Shown piece by piece: positions 15,392-21,877 of a DNA stretch of 44,100 nucleotides. This DNA comes from Candidatus Kuenenbacteria bacterium (GTDB lineage: Bacteria > Patescibacteriota > Patescibacteriia > UBA2196 > GWA2-42-15): the NCBI GenBank assembly GCA_012797775.1, contig JAAZOM010000027.1, positions 1 through 44,100 on the forward strand. Reading direction: 5' to 3'. Position numbers and translations under genes: made by a program. The notes beneath the pieces were generated by a model. That model was not told the DNA's origin. It did no database searches and saw nothing but the letters and a program-made list of their open reading frames with translations. Each line of letters starts with the position of its first letter. Position 1 is the first letter of the stretch.

Positions 15392-16444
15392 ATGGAAATT
15401 ATTGCTGATTATAAAAATAAAACTGAATGGAATAACTTTGTAGCGGACAATACCAGCCCGTCGAGTTTTTTGCAATCGTGGGAATGGGGTGAATTTAATG
15501 AGAAAATACTTGGCAATAAGGTGGTGCGCCTGGCAATGTTAGTGGACAACAAATTGGTGATGACGGCTAGTTTGATCAGAAAAGAGCTACCCAGCGGGCA
15601 TTTTTATTATTATTGCCCGAGAGGTATTGTCTGGGCCAAGGACTTTATGGATAAGCGGGCAGATTATTATCGACCTATTTTGAAAAAAGCAGAGGCGGAA
15701 TTGGGAGAGGCGGTATTTTTGAGATTGGACCTGCCTTATGAACACAAAGATTATCTGGCGGGGTTTTTGGGCCGGTTGGGTTTTAGAAAGCCAAAAATAT
15801 TGACCAAAACCAGCGAGCCAAAAAGTACTCTACTTTTAGATATCACGAGAAGTGAGGAGGATCTTTTGGAAAAGATGAATCAAAAAACCAGATATAATAT
15901 TCGCTTGGCGGAGAAGAAAGGAGTAAAAATTAGAATAATGAATTATGAATCTAGAATTATGGATAAGGATATAGAAAAGTTTTATCAGCTGAGCAAAGAA
16001 ATGGCGGGAAGGAATAAGATAAAAATTTACGAGCGTAGTTATTATGAGAAGTTGGTTAATTTTTTTGGCCAAGGGGATAAGGATGTCAAACTGAAATTGT
16101 ATCTGGCTGAATATGAGGGAAGGGCACTCGGCTCGATAATGGTAGTTTATTTTGGCAATGGTGCGACCTATCTGCATGGAGCGTCGTCAAATGAACATCG
16201 CGAACTGATGCCCAATTATCTCTTGCAGTGGAAAGCAATAATGGAGGCCAAAAAAGAAGGTTATAAGATATATGATTTCTGGGGAGTGAGTGAGGAAAAC
16301 AGACACTGGGCTGGTATTACCAGATTCAAACATGGCTTTGGCGGCAAGACGGTGGAATATTTGGGGAGCTGGGATTATGTCTTGAATAAAAAATGGTATA
16401 ACCTTTTGTGGGGTGCAAAATTTTTTAAAAAAATAATACCCTAA
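15392..16444 (+). CDS. FemAB/FemX-like aminoacyl- or acyltransferase (peptidoglycan cross-bridge type)
   Basis: A 350-residue double-GNAT protein. N-terminal SFLQSWEWGEFNEKILG and C-terminal YLHGASSNEHRELMPNYLLQWKAIMEAKKEG and YDFWGV are the usual FemAB/MurM signatures. FemAB proteins add amino acids from aminoacyl-tRNA to the stem peptide of lipid II; CPR members are widespread but their amino acid is unknown. ATG 15392 gives a normal family N terminus; 26 further in-frame codons upstream lack family similarity. Around residues 180-190, IRIMNYESRIMDK is encoded by an AATTATGAAT-type repeat (15927-15965), perhaps an in-frame insertion. The next gene starts 10 bases downstream. Confidence 0.85.
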   Translation: MEIIADYKNKTEWNNFVADNTSPSSFLQSWEWGEFNEKILGNKVVRLAMLVDNKLVMTASLIRKELPSGHFYYYCPRGIVWAKDFMDKRADYYRPILKKAEAELGEAVFLRLDLPYEHKDYLAGFLGRLGFRKPKILTKTSEPKSTLLLDITRSEEDLLEKMNQKTRYNIRLAEKKGVKIRIMNYESRIMDKDIEKFYQLSKEMAGRNKIKIYERSYYEKLVNFFGQGDKDVKLKLYLAEYEGRALGSIMVVYFGNGATYLHGASSNEHRELMPNYLLQWKAIMEAKKEGYKIYDFWGVSEENRHWAGITRFKHGFGGKTVEYLGSWDYVLNKKWYNLLWGAKFFKKIIP

Positions 16445-16453
16445 GATGCTTTT

Positions 16454-17197
16454 ATGATAAAAAAGATTGTGATCATGGCGGCCGGCAAAGGTACAAGAAT
16501 GCTCGAGCTGTCAGCAGATAAACCAAAACATTTGATCGGCGTGAAAGACCGCCCTTTTTTATATTACTCCCTAGCCAATGTCAAAGCGGCTGGATTTGAG
16601 GAGATAATTTTGGTGGTAGGTTATAAAAAGGAAAAAATGGCAGAATTTACAGAAGAGTACGGAAAAGAATTTAATCTGAAATTGGTAGACCAATTTGAAA
16701 AAATGGGCGAAGATAAATACGGCACGGCTATGCCTGTCGCGGCAACAAAGGAGGCGGTCTCAAATGAAAATTTTGTGGTGATCAATGGCGATGATCTCTA
16801 CGCGGTAGAAGATCTGAAAAAAATGAAAGAACTAGATGATGAATTTTGCTATGCTGGTGGTATGCCGACCGATGACCCATCGCCATATGGAATTTTAAAG
16901 CCTGATGGTGATAATTTTTTGGAACGCATTGTAGAAAAACCAAAACCAGATATTGATTTTGATGGCAGTCGGCCTAGAGACTATCTGGTCAATGTGGGGA
17001 TGTATAAATTTACACCGGAAATTTTTTGGGCGATTGAAAAAATAAAACTTTCTCCTCGCGGTGAATATGAACTGACTGACGCGGTAAGTATTTTGGCCAG
17101 AGAGAAAAAAGTAAAAATAGTACCAGTGACTGGCAAATGGAAAAGCTTTACCAATCCGGATGATATAAAAAGAATGGAAGAGTATTTAAATTATTAA
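16454..17197 (+). CDS. Sugar nucleotidyltransferase (hexose-1-phosphate NTP transferase)
   Basis: A 247-residue Rossmann-type NTP_transferase. MAAGKGTRM at residues 8-16 binds the nucleotide, KPKHLIGVKDRPFLYY follows, INGDD near residue 112 carries the metal-binding Asp, and EKPKPD and NVGMYKF complete the usual RmlA/GlmU-N/ManC-like core. It lacks a C-terminal beta-helix, so it should only make an NDP-sugar and not acetylate. The product is likely UDP-, GDP- or dTDP-hexose for the glycan genes. It is co-transcribed with the FemAB-like gene (9-base gap) and ends at a strong terminator. Confidence 0.85.
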   Translation: MIKKIVIMAAGKGTRMLELSADKPKHLIGVKDRPFLYYSLANVKAAGFEEIILVVGYKKEKMAEFTEEYGKEFNLKLVDQFEKMGEDKYGTAMPVAATKEAVSNENFVVINGDDLYAVEDLKKMKELDDEFCYAGGMPTDDPSPYGILKPDGDNFLERIVEKPKPDIDFDGSRPRDYLVNVGMYKFTPEIFWAIEKIKLSPRGEYELTDAVSILAREKKVKIVPVTGKWKSFTNPDDIKRMEEYLNY

Positions 17198-17228
17198 ATT
17201 GTCTTATTATTAAATTATTGAAAAGGAT

Positions 17229-17257
17229 AAAAGCCCGGGGTGCCTCTCGGGCTTTTT
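17229..17257 (+). terminator. Intrinsic terminator after the nucleotidyltransferase
   Basis: Stem AAAAGCCCG/CGGGCTTTT with a loop of about 10 nt, followed by a T run ending at 17257. It lies 32 bases after the stop of the 16454-17197 gene. Confidence 0.88.
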
Positions 17258-17260
17258 GAT

Positions 17261-17289
17261 TTGCCCCAGGCATAAGGGCGTGATAGACT
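17261..17289 (+). promoter_or_regulatory. Sigma-70-type promoter, leaderless, for the MurE-like gene
   Basis: TTGCCC (17261-17266), a 17-bp spacer and TAGACT (17284-17289). The -10 box ends 6 bases before ATG 17296, putting the predicted transcription start at the start codon. It begins right after the upstream terminator. Confidence 0.6.
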
Positions 17290-17295
17290 GAAAAT

Positions 17296-18636
17296 ATGAT
17301 AAAAACACTGATTAAAAAATTAATACCTAAATTTTTACTAGGCTGGTATCACTTGGGTTTAGCTGTTTTGGCCAAGTGGTATTATAGTAATCCATCGGGA
17401 AAATTGATCGTGATTGGGGTGACAGGGACCAATGGCAAGTCTACAACTGTCAATCTGATTGGCAAAATTCTCGAAGAAACTGGAGCCAAGGTCGGCTGGA
17501 CCACTACGGTCAATTTTAAAGTGGCTGGCAAAAAGTGGCTCAATGATAAAAAAATGACCATGGTTGGCCGGATGCAATTACAAAAACTCTTGGCCGAGAT
17601 GGTAAAAGCAGGTTGTAGATATGCTGTAATAGAAACTTCTTCTGAAGGAATAAAACAACATCGCCACTCGGGCATAAATTATGATGTGGCGGTTTTTACC
17701 AATTTGACGCCAGAGCATATTGAATCACATGGTAGTTTTGAAAATTACAAAAAAGCCAAGGGGAAATTATTTGTGCACCTAATGAAATGCCGACGCAAAA
17801 TAATTGCGGGGCAAAAAGTACCAAAAATTAGTGTGGTTAATTTGGATAGTGAGCACGCGGATTATTATTTAAATTTTCCAGCAGATAAAAAGTGGGGCTA
17901 CACGGCAAAACACAAAACTCAACCAACAAAACTCAATAATATAATTATGGCTGATAATGTAAAGATAGGAACAAATGGTTCTGAATTTGAAGTGGAGAAT
18001 GTAAAATTTACCACCAAGCTACCCGGTGAATTTAATGTAGAAAATTGTCTCTCCGCCATTGCCACAGCTGGGGCTTTGAATATTGGCCTGGAAATTAGCA
18101 AAAATGCTTTGGAAAAAATTGATGGCGTGGCTGGCCGGATGGAATTTATTGATGAGGGACAAAATTTTCAGGTTTTGGTGGACTATGCGCCAGAACCAGA
18201 ATCAATGCGCCGGCTGTATGAATTTATTAATAATAACTTGAGAATAAAAGGAAAAATAATTCACGTGCTTGGCTCGTGCGGTGGAGGACGAGATAAGTCA
18301 AGACGACCGGTTCTCGGTAAAATGGCGGCCGAAAATGCCGAGGCGGTGATTGTGACCAATGAAGACCCTTATGATGACGAACCGATAAAAATAATTAATG
18401 AAGTGGCAGCAGGATCAGAAGAAATAAAGAAATTGGGGAATAAAAAAGTTGAGGTAATCAAAATCCTTGATCGCCGCGAGGCAATAAGAAAGGCCATCGA
18501 ATTGGCAAAAGAAAATGACCTGGTACTTTTGACTGGTAAGGGGGCGGAGCAATTTATCTGCGTAGCCAAGGGAGAAAAAATCCCTTGGGATGAAAGGATG
18601 GTGGCAAGGGAAGAATTAAGGAAATTGAATAAATAA
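17296..18636 (+). CDS. MurE-like Mur ligase lacking the usual N-terminal UDP-binding domain
   Basis: A 446-residue ATP-dependent ligase. The P loop GVTGTNGKSTT is at residues 41-51, much earlier than in standard MurE (about residue 110), so the N-terminal UDP-MurNAc-binding domain is replaced by a roughly 38-residue hydrophobic or amphipathic segment. Further Mur ligase signatures are ETSSEGIKQHRH, FTNLTPEHIESHGSFENYKKAKG (carbamylated Lys region), LPGEFNVENCLSAIA, VDYAPEPESM and GSCGGGRDKSRRP in the C-terminal domain. The site that reads DNPR in diaminopimelate-adding MurE reads NEDPYDDEP here, so the amino acid added is uncertain. It may act on a lipid-linked or otherwise unusual muropeptide. 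Confidence 0.82.
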   Translation: MIKTLIKKLIPKFLLGWYHLGLAVLAKWYYSNPSGKLIVIGVTGTNGKSTTVNLIGKILEETGAKVGWTTTVNFKVAGKKWLNDKKMTMVGRMQLQKLLAEMVKAGCRYAVIETSSEGIKQHRHSGINYDVAVFTNLTPEHIESHGSFENYKKAKGKLFVHLMKCRRKIIAGQKVPKISVVNLDSEHADYYLNFPADKKWGYTAKHKTQPTKLNNIIMADNVKIGTNGSEFEVENVKFTTKLPGEFNVENCLSAIATAGALNIGLEISKNALEKIDGVAGRMEFIDEGQNFQVLVDYAPEPESMRRLYEFINNNLRIKGKIIHVLGSCGGGRDKSRRPVLGKMAAENAEAVIVTNEDPYDDEPIKIINEVAAGSEEIKKLGNKKVEVIKILDRREAIRKAIELAKENDLVLLTGKGAEQFICVAKGEKIPWDERMVAREELRKLNK

Positions 18637-18638
18637 GG

Positions 18639-18644
18639 TATAAT
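18639..18644 (+). promoter_or_regulatory. Possible -10 box upstream of the PfkB gene
   Basis: TATAAT lies just past the MurE-like stop, 40 bases before ATG 18685. No good -35 hexamer is seen at 16-18 bp. This is a weak call. Confidence 0.35.
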
Positions 18645-18684
18645 AGAACCAAGATATTAGGATATTTAATTTATTTATAGATTT

Positions 18685-19668
18685 ATGAAAAAATTTGACG
18701 CAATTTCTATTGGTTCGGCCCTACAGGACATCTTTATTTTAAATAAGGATATGATTTGTAAAGATGTAAAAGTCTGCCATCCATTTAATCCGGAAAATAT
18801 GGGCGACAAGATCAATGTCAAAAAAATGTATTTTGATATTGGCGGGGGCGGCACCAATGGCGCAGCCACACTGGCCAATATGGGACTAAAAACCGCGGTG
18901 GTCTGCCAGGTGGGAAGAGATTTGGCTGGTGAAAAAGTAATCAGCACCATGAAAAATTTTCGGGTGAATACTGACTTTGTTACGATAAACAAAAAAGAGG
19001 AAACTGGATATTCGGTGATATTTATAGACAAAGATGGCGACAAAACTGCCCTAGTTTATCGAGGAGCCTCGGATTTAAAAAAATATCCAGCCACCAATAT
19101 AAGCCGGCTCTCGACTAAGTGGTTCTTTATAACTTCTCTCCACGCCAATCTAAAACTACTGGGCAATATTTATAGAAAAGCAAAAAAATTGGGAGCCAAG
19201 ATCGCCTGGAATCCGGGAGGAGCAGAATTGAATTTGGGCAAAGAAAAATTGAAAAACTTTTTGGCCCAGACTGATATTCTATTTTTAAATCTCAAAGAAG
19301 CCCAAAAACTATCGGGGGTGAAAAGAAAAAATATTAAACAGATTTTTGAAAGATTGGAGAGGGTCTCTCCGGGGGCGATAATCGCTGTCACCGGAGGAAA
19401 GTCTGGAGCTTGGGTAAAAAATGGATTGGAAACTTTGTGGGCTGATATTTTGGATAGAAAAGTGGTCAATGCCACAGGCGCGGGTGATGCATTCGGCTCT
19501 GGCTTTGTGGCTGGATTGTTTTTATACAAGGGTGATGTCAAAAAATCACTGCAACTAGCGATGCTCAATTCAAATAGTGTGGTGACGGAAATGGGAGCAA
19601 AACATGGGCTTTTGCCTAGGCCACCAGCGACTAGAGAATTGAACAAGATCACGATAAAATTACTTTAA
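18685..19668 (+). CDS. PfkB-family carbohydrate/nucleoside kinase
   Basis: A 327-residue ribokinase-fold enzyme. DIGGGGTNGAATLANMG near residues 51-67 is PfkB signature 1, and NATGAGDAFGSGFVAG near residue 262 is signature 2, with the catalytic Asp of GAGD and the anion hole. NPGG near residue 175 and NLKEAQKLSG are also typical. Length is normal. Substrate could be ribose, adenosine or another sugar or nucleoside; sequence alone does not decide. It follows the MurE-like gene by 48 bases and ends at an intrinsic terminator. Confidence 0.85.
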   Translation: MKKFDAISIGSALQDIFILNKDMICKDVKVCHPFNPENMGDKINVKKMYFDIGGGGTNGAATLANMGLKTAVVCQVGRDLAGEKVISTMKNFRVNTDFVTINKKEETGYSVIFIDKDGDKTALVYRGASDLKKYPATNISRLSTKWFFITSLHANLKLLGNIYRKAKKLGAKIAWNPGGAELNLGKEKLKNFLAQTDILFLNLKEAQKLSGVKRKNIKQIFERLERVSPGAIIAVTGGKSGAWVKNGLETLWADILDRKVVNATGAGDAFGSGFVAGLFLYKGDVKKSLQLAMLNSNSVVTEMGAKHGLLPRPPATRELNKITIKLL

Positions 19669-19671
19669 AAT

Positions 19672-19696
19672 AAAAACCGGCTATGGTCGGTTTTTT
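19672..19696 (+). terminator. Intrinsic terminator after the PfkB gene
   Basis: Stem AAAAACCG/CGGTTTTT with an 8-nt loop and a T run to 19696, starting 4 bases after the stop codon. Confidence 0.85.
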
Positions 19697-19712
19697 GTTG
19701 AATATAAATAAA

Positions 19713-19741
19713 TTGACAATATTTAATAAATATGTCATAAT
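19713..19741 (+). promoter_or_regulatory. Strong sigma-70-type promoter of the 41-residue peptide gene
   Basis: Consensus TTGACA (19713-19718), a 17-bp spacer and CATAAT (19736-19741). A second box, TATAAT at 19745-19750, ends 7 bases before ATG 19758 and could also give a leaderless transcript. This is one of the best promoter matches in the window. Confidence 0.7.
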
Positions 19742-19757
19742 TCTTATAATAAATAAA

Positions 19758-19883
19758 ATGACTATGAATTTTAATAATCACCAATTGAATATGGGTAGTT
19801 GGAAGCCGGTATATGCAATCGACTGTGATTGCGGTACTTGTGAATATTTTTTGTTTGGCCAGGGTGATTATTGTTTAAGGTAA
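19758..19883 (+). CDS. 41-residue Cys-rich small protein in its own transcription unit
   Basis: The product has a polar N-terminal half (MTMNFNNHQLNMG) and a C-terminal part with four Cys arranged CxCxxC then C (residues 23, 25, 28 and 39) around aromatic and Gly residues (YFLFGQGDY). I do not recognise a family. A consensus promoter lies just upstream and a terminator 29 bases downstream, so it forms a monocistronic unit placed directly before an MFS transporter gene. Possible roles are a metal-binding peptide, a precursor of a modified exported peptide, or a regulatory leader; none is shown. A second ATG at 19764 is possible. The open frame extends upstream, but only into the promoter. Confidence 0.5.
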   Translation: MTMNFNNHQLNMGSWKPVYAIDCDCGTCEYFLFGQGDYCLR

Positions 19884-19911
19884 AGATATTTGTATTCTAA
19901 TTAATCAATAT

Positions 19912-19945
19912 AAACGCCTTGGCTAGACAAAAAGCAAGGCGTTTT
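19912..19945 (+). terminator. Intrinsic terminator after the small peptide gene
   Basis: Stem AAACGCCTT/AAGGCGTTT with a 15-nt loop that can pair further (GCT/AGC), then TTTT. It separates the peptide gene from the MFS gene, though read-through could link them. Confidence 0.8.
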
Positions 19946-20006
19946 AAATTTGATTTTAACAAACAAGTCTAGAAAAATTAAAAATAGAACAAAAAAGGAG
20001 GAGCTT

Positions 20007-21185
20007 ATGCCTAAAAGAGTTGTTGGGGTTTATCTGCTGCTTAATTTTCTAGTAAGCCTTTCAATGGCTTATATGGCCGGAACCTACATTACCTTTTTGC
20101 GACACCACGGCCTAGACTATGTCAGCGCTATAATTCCAAACATCGCCTATTTTGTTACAATTTTCATTTTTGAATTACCAACAGGCGCAATAGCCGATGT
20201 TTTTGGGAGAAAGTTTTCCTTTGTCCTTTCGTGTTTTATCTGGGTGGCTGCCAAGGTTGTATATTTTTTTGCCGACAACTTATTAGCCTTCGTGGCGGCA
20301 GAGATAATAGCTGCTATCGGCCAGACTTGTGCTAGCGGTGCTTTTGAAGCCTGGGTAGTAGACAGCTTACGCCATGAGGGATATAAAGGGGAAACGGTAA
20401 AAATTTTTTCTAGTGGGCTAAAAACAAAACAGGCAGCAATGATTGTCGGGGCAATTGTCGGTACCTGGGTGTCCAAAGATAATATTGCTATGCCTTGGAT
20501 TGCGGGGGCAATAACTTTTTTTATAACAGCGATTTTGGCCATGTTTTTAATGAAGGAAAAATATTTTGTTAAAAAAAATTTCTCTTTTGTCTCAGGTTGC
20601 AAAGAGGTCGGAAAAACAATACAAAGAGGTGGTGAATGTGTATTAAAAAATAAAAATATCCGCTTTGTTATAACCTCCAGCGCTGTACTGGCCTTTGCTG
20701 TCCAGGCTCCCAATATGCAATGGCAGCCATTTTTCCAGGGTCTGGGTGTTAATCGATTATTTTTCGGATGGCTGTTCGCATTTATAGCCATCGCAGCAAT
20801 GATCGGATCGCATTATGGACCATGGTTGCTCCAAAAAATCAAAAGTGAACGAAAGGCAATATCAATAACATTGTCACTTGTTGGCTTATTTGTTTTTTTG
20901 ACAGCCATTGGGGCTTTCAAATTATTTTTGGCCTTGCCAGCTTTTTTGACCCATGAGATATTCCGTGGATTATACCAGCCAATAAAAAGCCAATATTTAA
21001 ACGAAAATATTGCTTCGGAAGAAAGGGCCACCCTAAATTCATTTGAGTCACTGACTAGCCATGTTTTTGGAGCCGCCGGCTTGGTTGTAAGTGGGGTGCT
21101 AGCCAAGGAGTTGTCGGTGGAGTGGTGTTGGTTAATTTTTGGACTGGCCACAATATTGGCTAGCTGGAAAATAAATAAAAAATAA
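20007..21185 (+). CDS. Major facilitator superfamily transporter (DHA3/efflux-like)
   Basis: A 392-residue transporter with 12 predicted membrane segments. MFS motif A appears as GAIADVFGRKFSF between segments 2 and 3. ASGAFEAWVVDSL at the end of segment 4 is the pattern of DHA3-type drug or macrolide efflux proteins, and LNEN then ERATLNSFESL occurs in the second half. ATG 20007 is chosen because a strong Shine-Dalgarno (AAGGAGGAG) lies just before it; 19 further in-frame codons upstream are unlikely to be used. A gene with such a strong site differs from most neighbours. It follows the 41-residue peptide unit, so export of a small molecule or peptide is conceivable, but the substrate is unknown. 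Confidence 0.85.
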   Translation: MPKRVVGVYLLLNFLVSLSMAYMAGTYITFLRHHGLDYVSAIIPNIAYFVTIFIFELPTGAIADVFGRKFSFVLSCFIWVAAKVVYFFADNLLAFVAAEIIAAIGQTCASGAFEAWVVDSLRHEGYKGETVKIFSSGLKTKQAAMIVGAIVGTWVSKDNIAMPWIAGAITFFITAILAMFLMKEKYFVKKNFSFVSGCKEVGKTIQRGGECVLKNKNIRFVITSSAVLAFAVQAPNMQWQPFFQGLGVNRLFFGWLFAFIAIAAMIGSHYGPWLLQKIKSERKAISITLSLVGLFVFLTAIGAFKLFLALPAFLTHEIFRGLYQPIKSQYLNENIASEERATLNSFESLTSHVFGAAGLVVSGVLAKELSVEWCWLIFGLATILASWKINKK

Positions 21186-21202
21186 AAAATATACAAAAAC
21201 AT

Positions 21203-21226
21203 ATGCACTGCCCAAGGGTGGTGCAT
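21203..21226 (+). terminator. Intrinsic terminator after the MFS gene
   Basis: ATGCACTGCCC pairs with GGGTGGTGCAT (two G-T pairs) across a tight loop, followed by a T-rich tail. It lies 17 bases after the stop. Confidence 0.75.
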
Positions 21227-21251
21227 TTATTTTTATTATATTTTAAAATCC

Positions 21252-21280
21252 TTGAAAAAACATGAATATTAAGGTAGGAT
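21252..21280 (+). promoter_or_regulatory. Promoter of the tRNA-Cys locus
   Basis: TTGAAA (21252-21257), a 17-bp spacer and TAGGAT (21275-21280). The predicted start near 21287 is about 6 bases before the first tRNA-like sequence at 21293, so the split tRNA, the intact tRNA-Cys and the GIY-YIG gene are probably on one transcript. Confidence 0.6.
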
Positions 21281-21292
21281 AAAAATAAGTAT

Positions 21293-21363
21293 GGCCTGGT
21301 AGCCAAGCGGTAAGGCAACAGTCTGTGTCTCTACGAGACATTCCTCAAAGAGGGACAAAACTG
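21293..21363 (+). pseudogene. 5' part of a split tRNA-Cys carrying a double-hairpin insertion in its anticodon loop
   Basis: GGCCTGG (acceptor 5' strand), TA, a D arm GCC...GGC and the 5' anticodon stem ACAGT, then CTG, a 30-nt insertion (21326-21355), CAAA and ACTG. The sequence then leaves the tRNA. The matching acceptor 3' strand CCAGGCC is found about 450 bases downstream, in the second part (21722-21866). Without the insertion the anticodon would be GCA (Cys). It may be a decayed gene, or half of a tRNA whose halves are made separately. Confidence 0.75.
21326..21355 (+). repeat. 30-nt double-hairpin element, copy 1 (anticodon loop)
   Basis: Hairpin 1 is TGTCTC-TAC-GAGACA (perfect 6-3-6); hairpin 2 is TTCCTC-AAA-GAGGGA (one mismatch, one G-T pair). 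It is inserted between positions 34 and 35 of the tRNA-Cys-like sequence, directly before CAAAAC. Confidence 0.8.
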
Positions 21364-21379
21364 AATATATAAATTTTGG

Positions 21380-21456
21380 GGTCACGTAGCCAAGTGGTCT
21401 AAGGCGACAGTCTGCAAAACTGTTATTCGCGGGTTCAAATCCCGCCGTGACCTCCA
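21380..21456 (+). tRNA. tRNA-Cys (anticodon GCA)
   Basis: A complete cloverleaf. The acceptor GGTCACG/CGTGACC pairs over 7 bp, followed by TA, a D arm with AAGTGGTCTAA between GCC and GGC, anticodon arm ACAGT-CTGCAAA-ACTGT with anticodon GCA, a 5-nt variable loop, T arm GCGGG-TTCAAAT-CCCGC, discriminator T and an encoded CCA (21454-21456). All helices are perfect. This is presumably the functional tRNA-Cys. Its D and anticodon arms are nearly identical to the interrupted copies on both sides. Confidence 0.95.
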
Positions 21457-21461
21457 GATTT

Positions 21462-21722
21462 ATGTATTATGTTTACGCCCTGCAAAGCTTAAAGAATAGA
21501 AACTGGTTATATATTGGGTATTCTGATGACCTAAAGACAAGAATAAAAACACACAATGACGGCAAGGTAAAATCAACACAATTTTATAGACCACTGAGAT
21601 TGATATATTATGAAGCTTACTTACATAAAACAGATGCGGCCAGAAGAGAATATGAACTAAAACATAGTCAGCAACAAAAAGAATTTCTAAAACAAAGAAC
21701 CAAATTCAGCTTGATATCATAG
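21462..21722 (+). CDS. Small GIY-YIG nuclease-family protein (URI type)
   Basis: An 86-residue single-domain GIY-YIG protein: YYVYALQS at the N terminus and YIGYSDDLKTRIKTHNDG form the GIY...YIG core with the conserved Arg, and the Glu of ARREYELKHSQQQKEF matches the usual metal ligand region. Proteins of this size are frequent in CPR and Bacteroidetes genomes; they nick DNA or are uncharacterised. ATG 21462 lies 5 bases after the CCA of tRNA-Cys, and its stop TAG overlaps the second tRNA fragment. So the gene fills the space between an intact tRNA and the rest of a split one, the context expected of a homing-type endonuclease. An earlier GTG inside the tRNA is unlikely to be the start. Confidence 0.85.
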   Translation: MYYVYALQSLKNRNWLYIGYSDDLKTRIKTHNDGKVKSTQFYRPLRLIYYEAYLHKTDAARREYELKHSQQQKEFLKQRTKFSLIS

Positions 21723-21734
21723 GGCGACAGTCTG

Positions 21735-21764
21735 TGTCTCTACAAGACATCACTCGAAGAGGGA
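21735..21764 (+). repeat. 30-nt double-hairpin element, copy 2 (anticodon loop)
   Basis: Hairpin 1 TGTCTC-TAC-AAGACA (one mismatch); hairpin 2 TCACTC-GAA-GAGGGA (one mismatch). It occupies the same insertion site as copy 1, before CAAAAC, within a 50-nt direct repeat. Confidence 0.78.
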
Positions 21765-21785
21765 CAAAACTGTTATGCGCGGGTT

Positions 21786-21815
21786 TCTCTCTATGAGAGA
21801 TCTCTCAAAGAGCGA
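21786..21815 (+). repeat. 30-nt double-hairpin element, copy 3 (T loop)
   Basis: Hairpin 1 TCTCTC-TAT-GAGAGA (perfect); hairpin 2 TCTCTC-AAA-GAGCGA (one mismatch). It is inserted in the T loop after TT and before CAATT. Confidence 0.8.
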
Positions 21816-21834
21816 CAATTCCCGCCCAGGCCTC

Positions 21835-21864
21835 TCTCCCTACGGGAGATGTCCCTAAGGGACA
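21835..21864 (+). repeat. 30-nt double-hairpin element, copy 4 (3' CCA tail)
   Basis: Hairpin 1 TCTCCC-TAC-GGGAGA and hairpin 2 TGTCCC-TAA-GGGACA, both perfect. It lies between the first C after the discriminator and the following CA, again directly before CAA. Paired changes relative to the other copies keep both stems. Confidence 0.8.
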
Positions 21865-21877
21865 CAATTAAAATTTT

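Larger units (their letters stand above)
21722..21866 (+). pseudogene. 3' part of a split tRNA-Cys with three double-hairpin insertions
   Basis: It begins in the D arm (GGGCG), then ACAGT-CTG, insertion 2, CAAA-ACTGT, TATGC, T stem GCGGG, TT, insertion 3, CAATT, CCCGC, acceptor 3' strand CCAGGCC, discriminator T, C, insertion 4 and CA. Removing the three 30-nt insertions gives a regular tRNA-Cys 3' portion whose acceptor pairs perfectly with GGCCTGG at 21293. All insertions fall in unpaired positions (anticodon loop, T loop, CCA tail) and all stems are kept. The first 50 nt repeat 21314-21363 with 45 identities. Confidence 0.75.

Noticed and set aside
21326-21864. Regularly repeated short palindromes that could suggest a CRISPR array
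   Set aside because: The units diverge in sequence, are unevenly spaced and lie inside tRNA-derived sequence; there are no uniform spacers and no cas genes.
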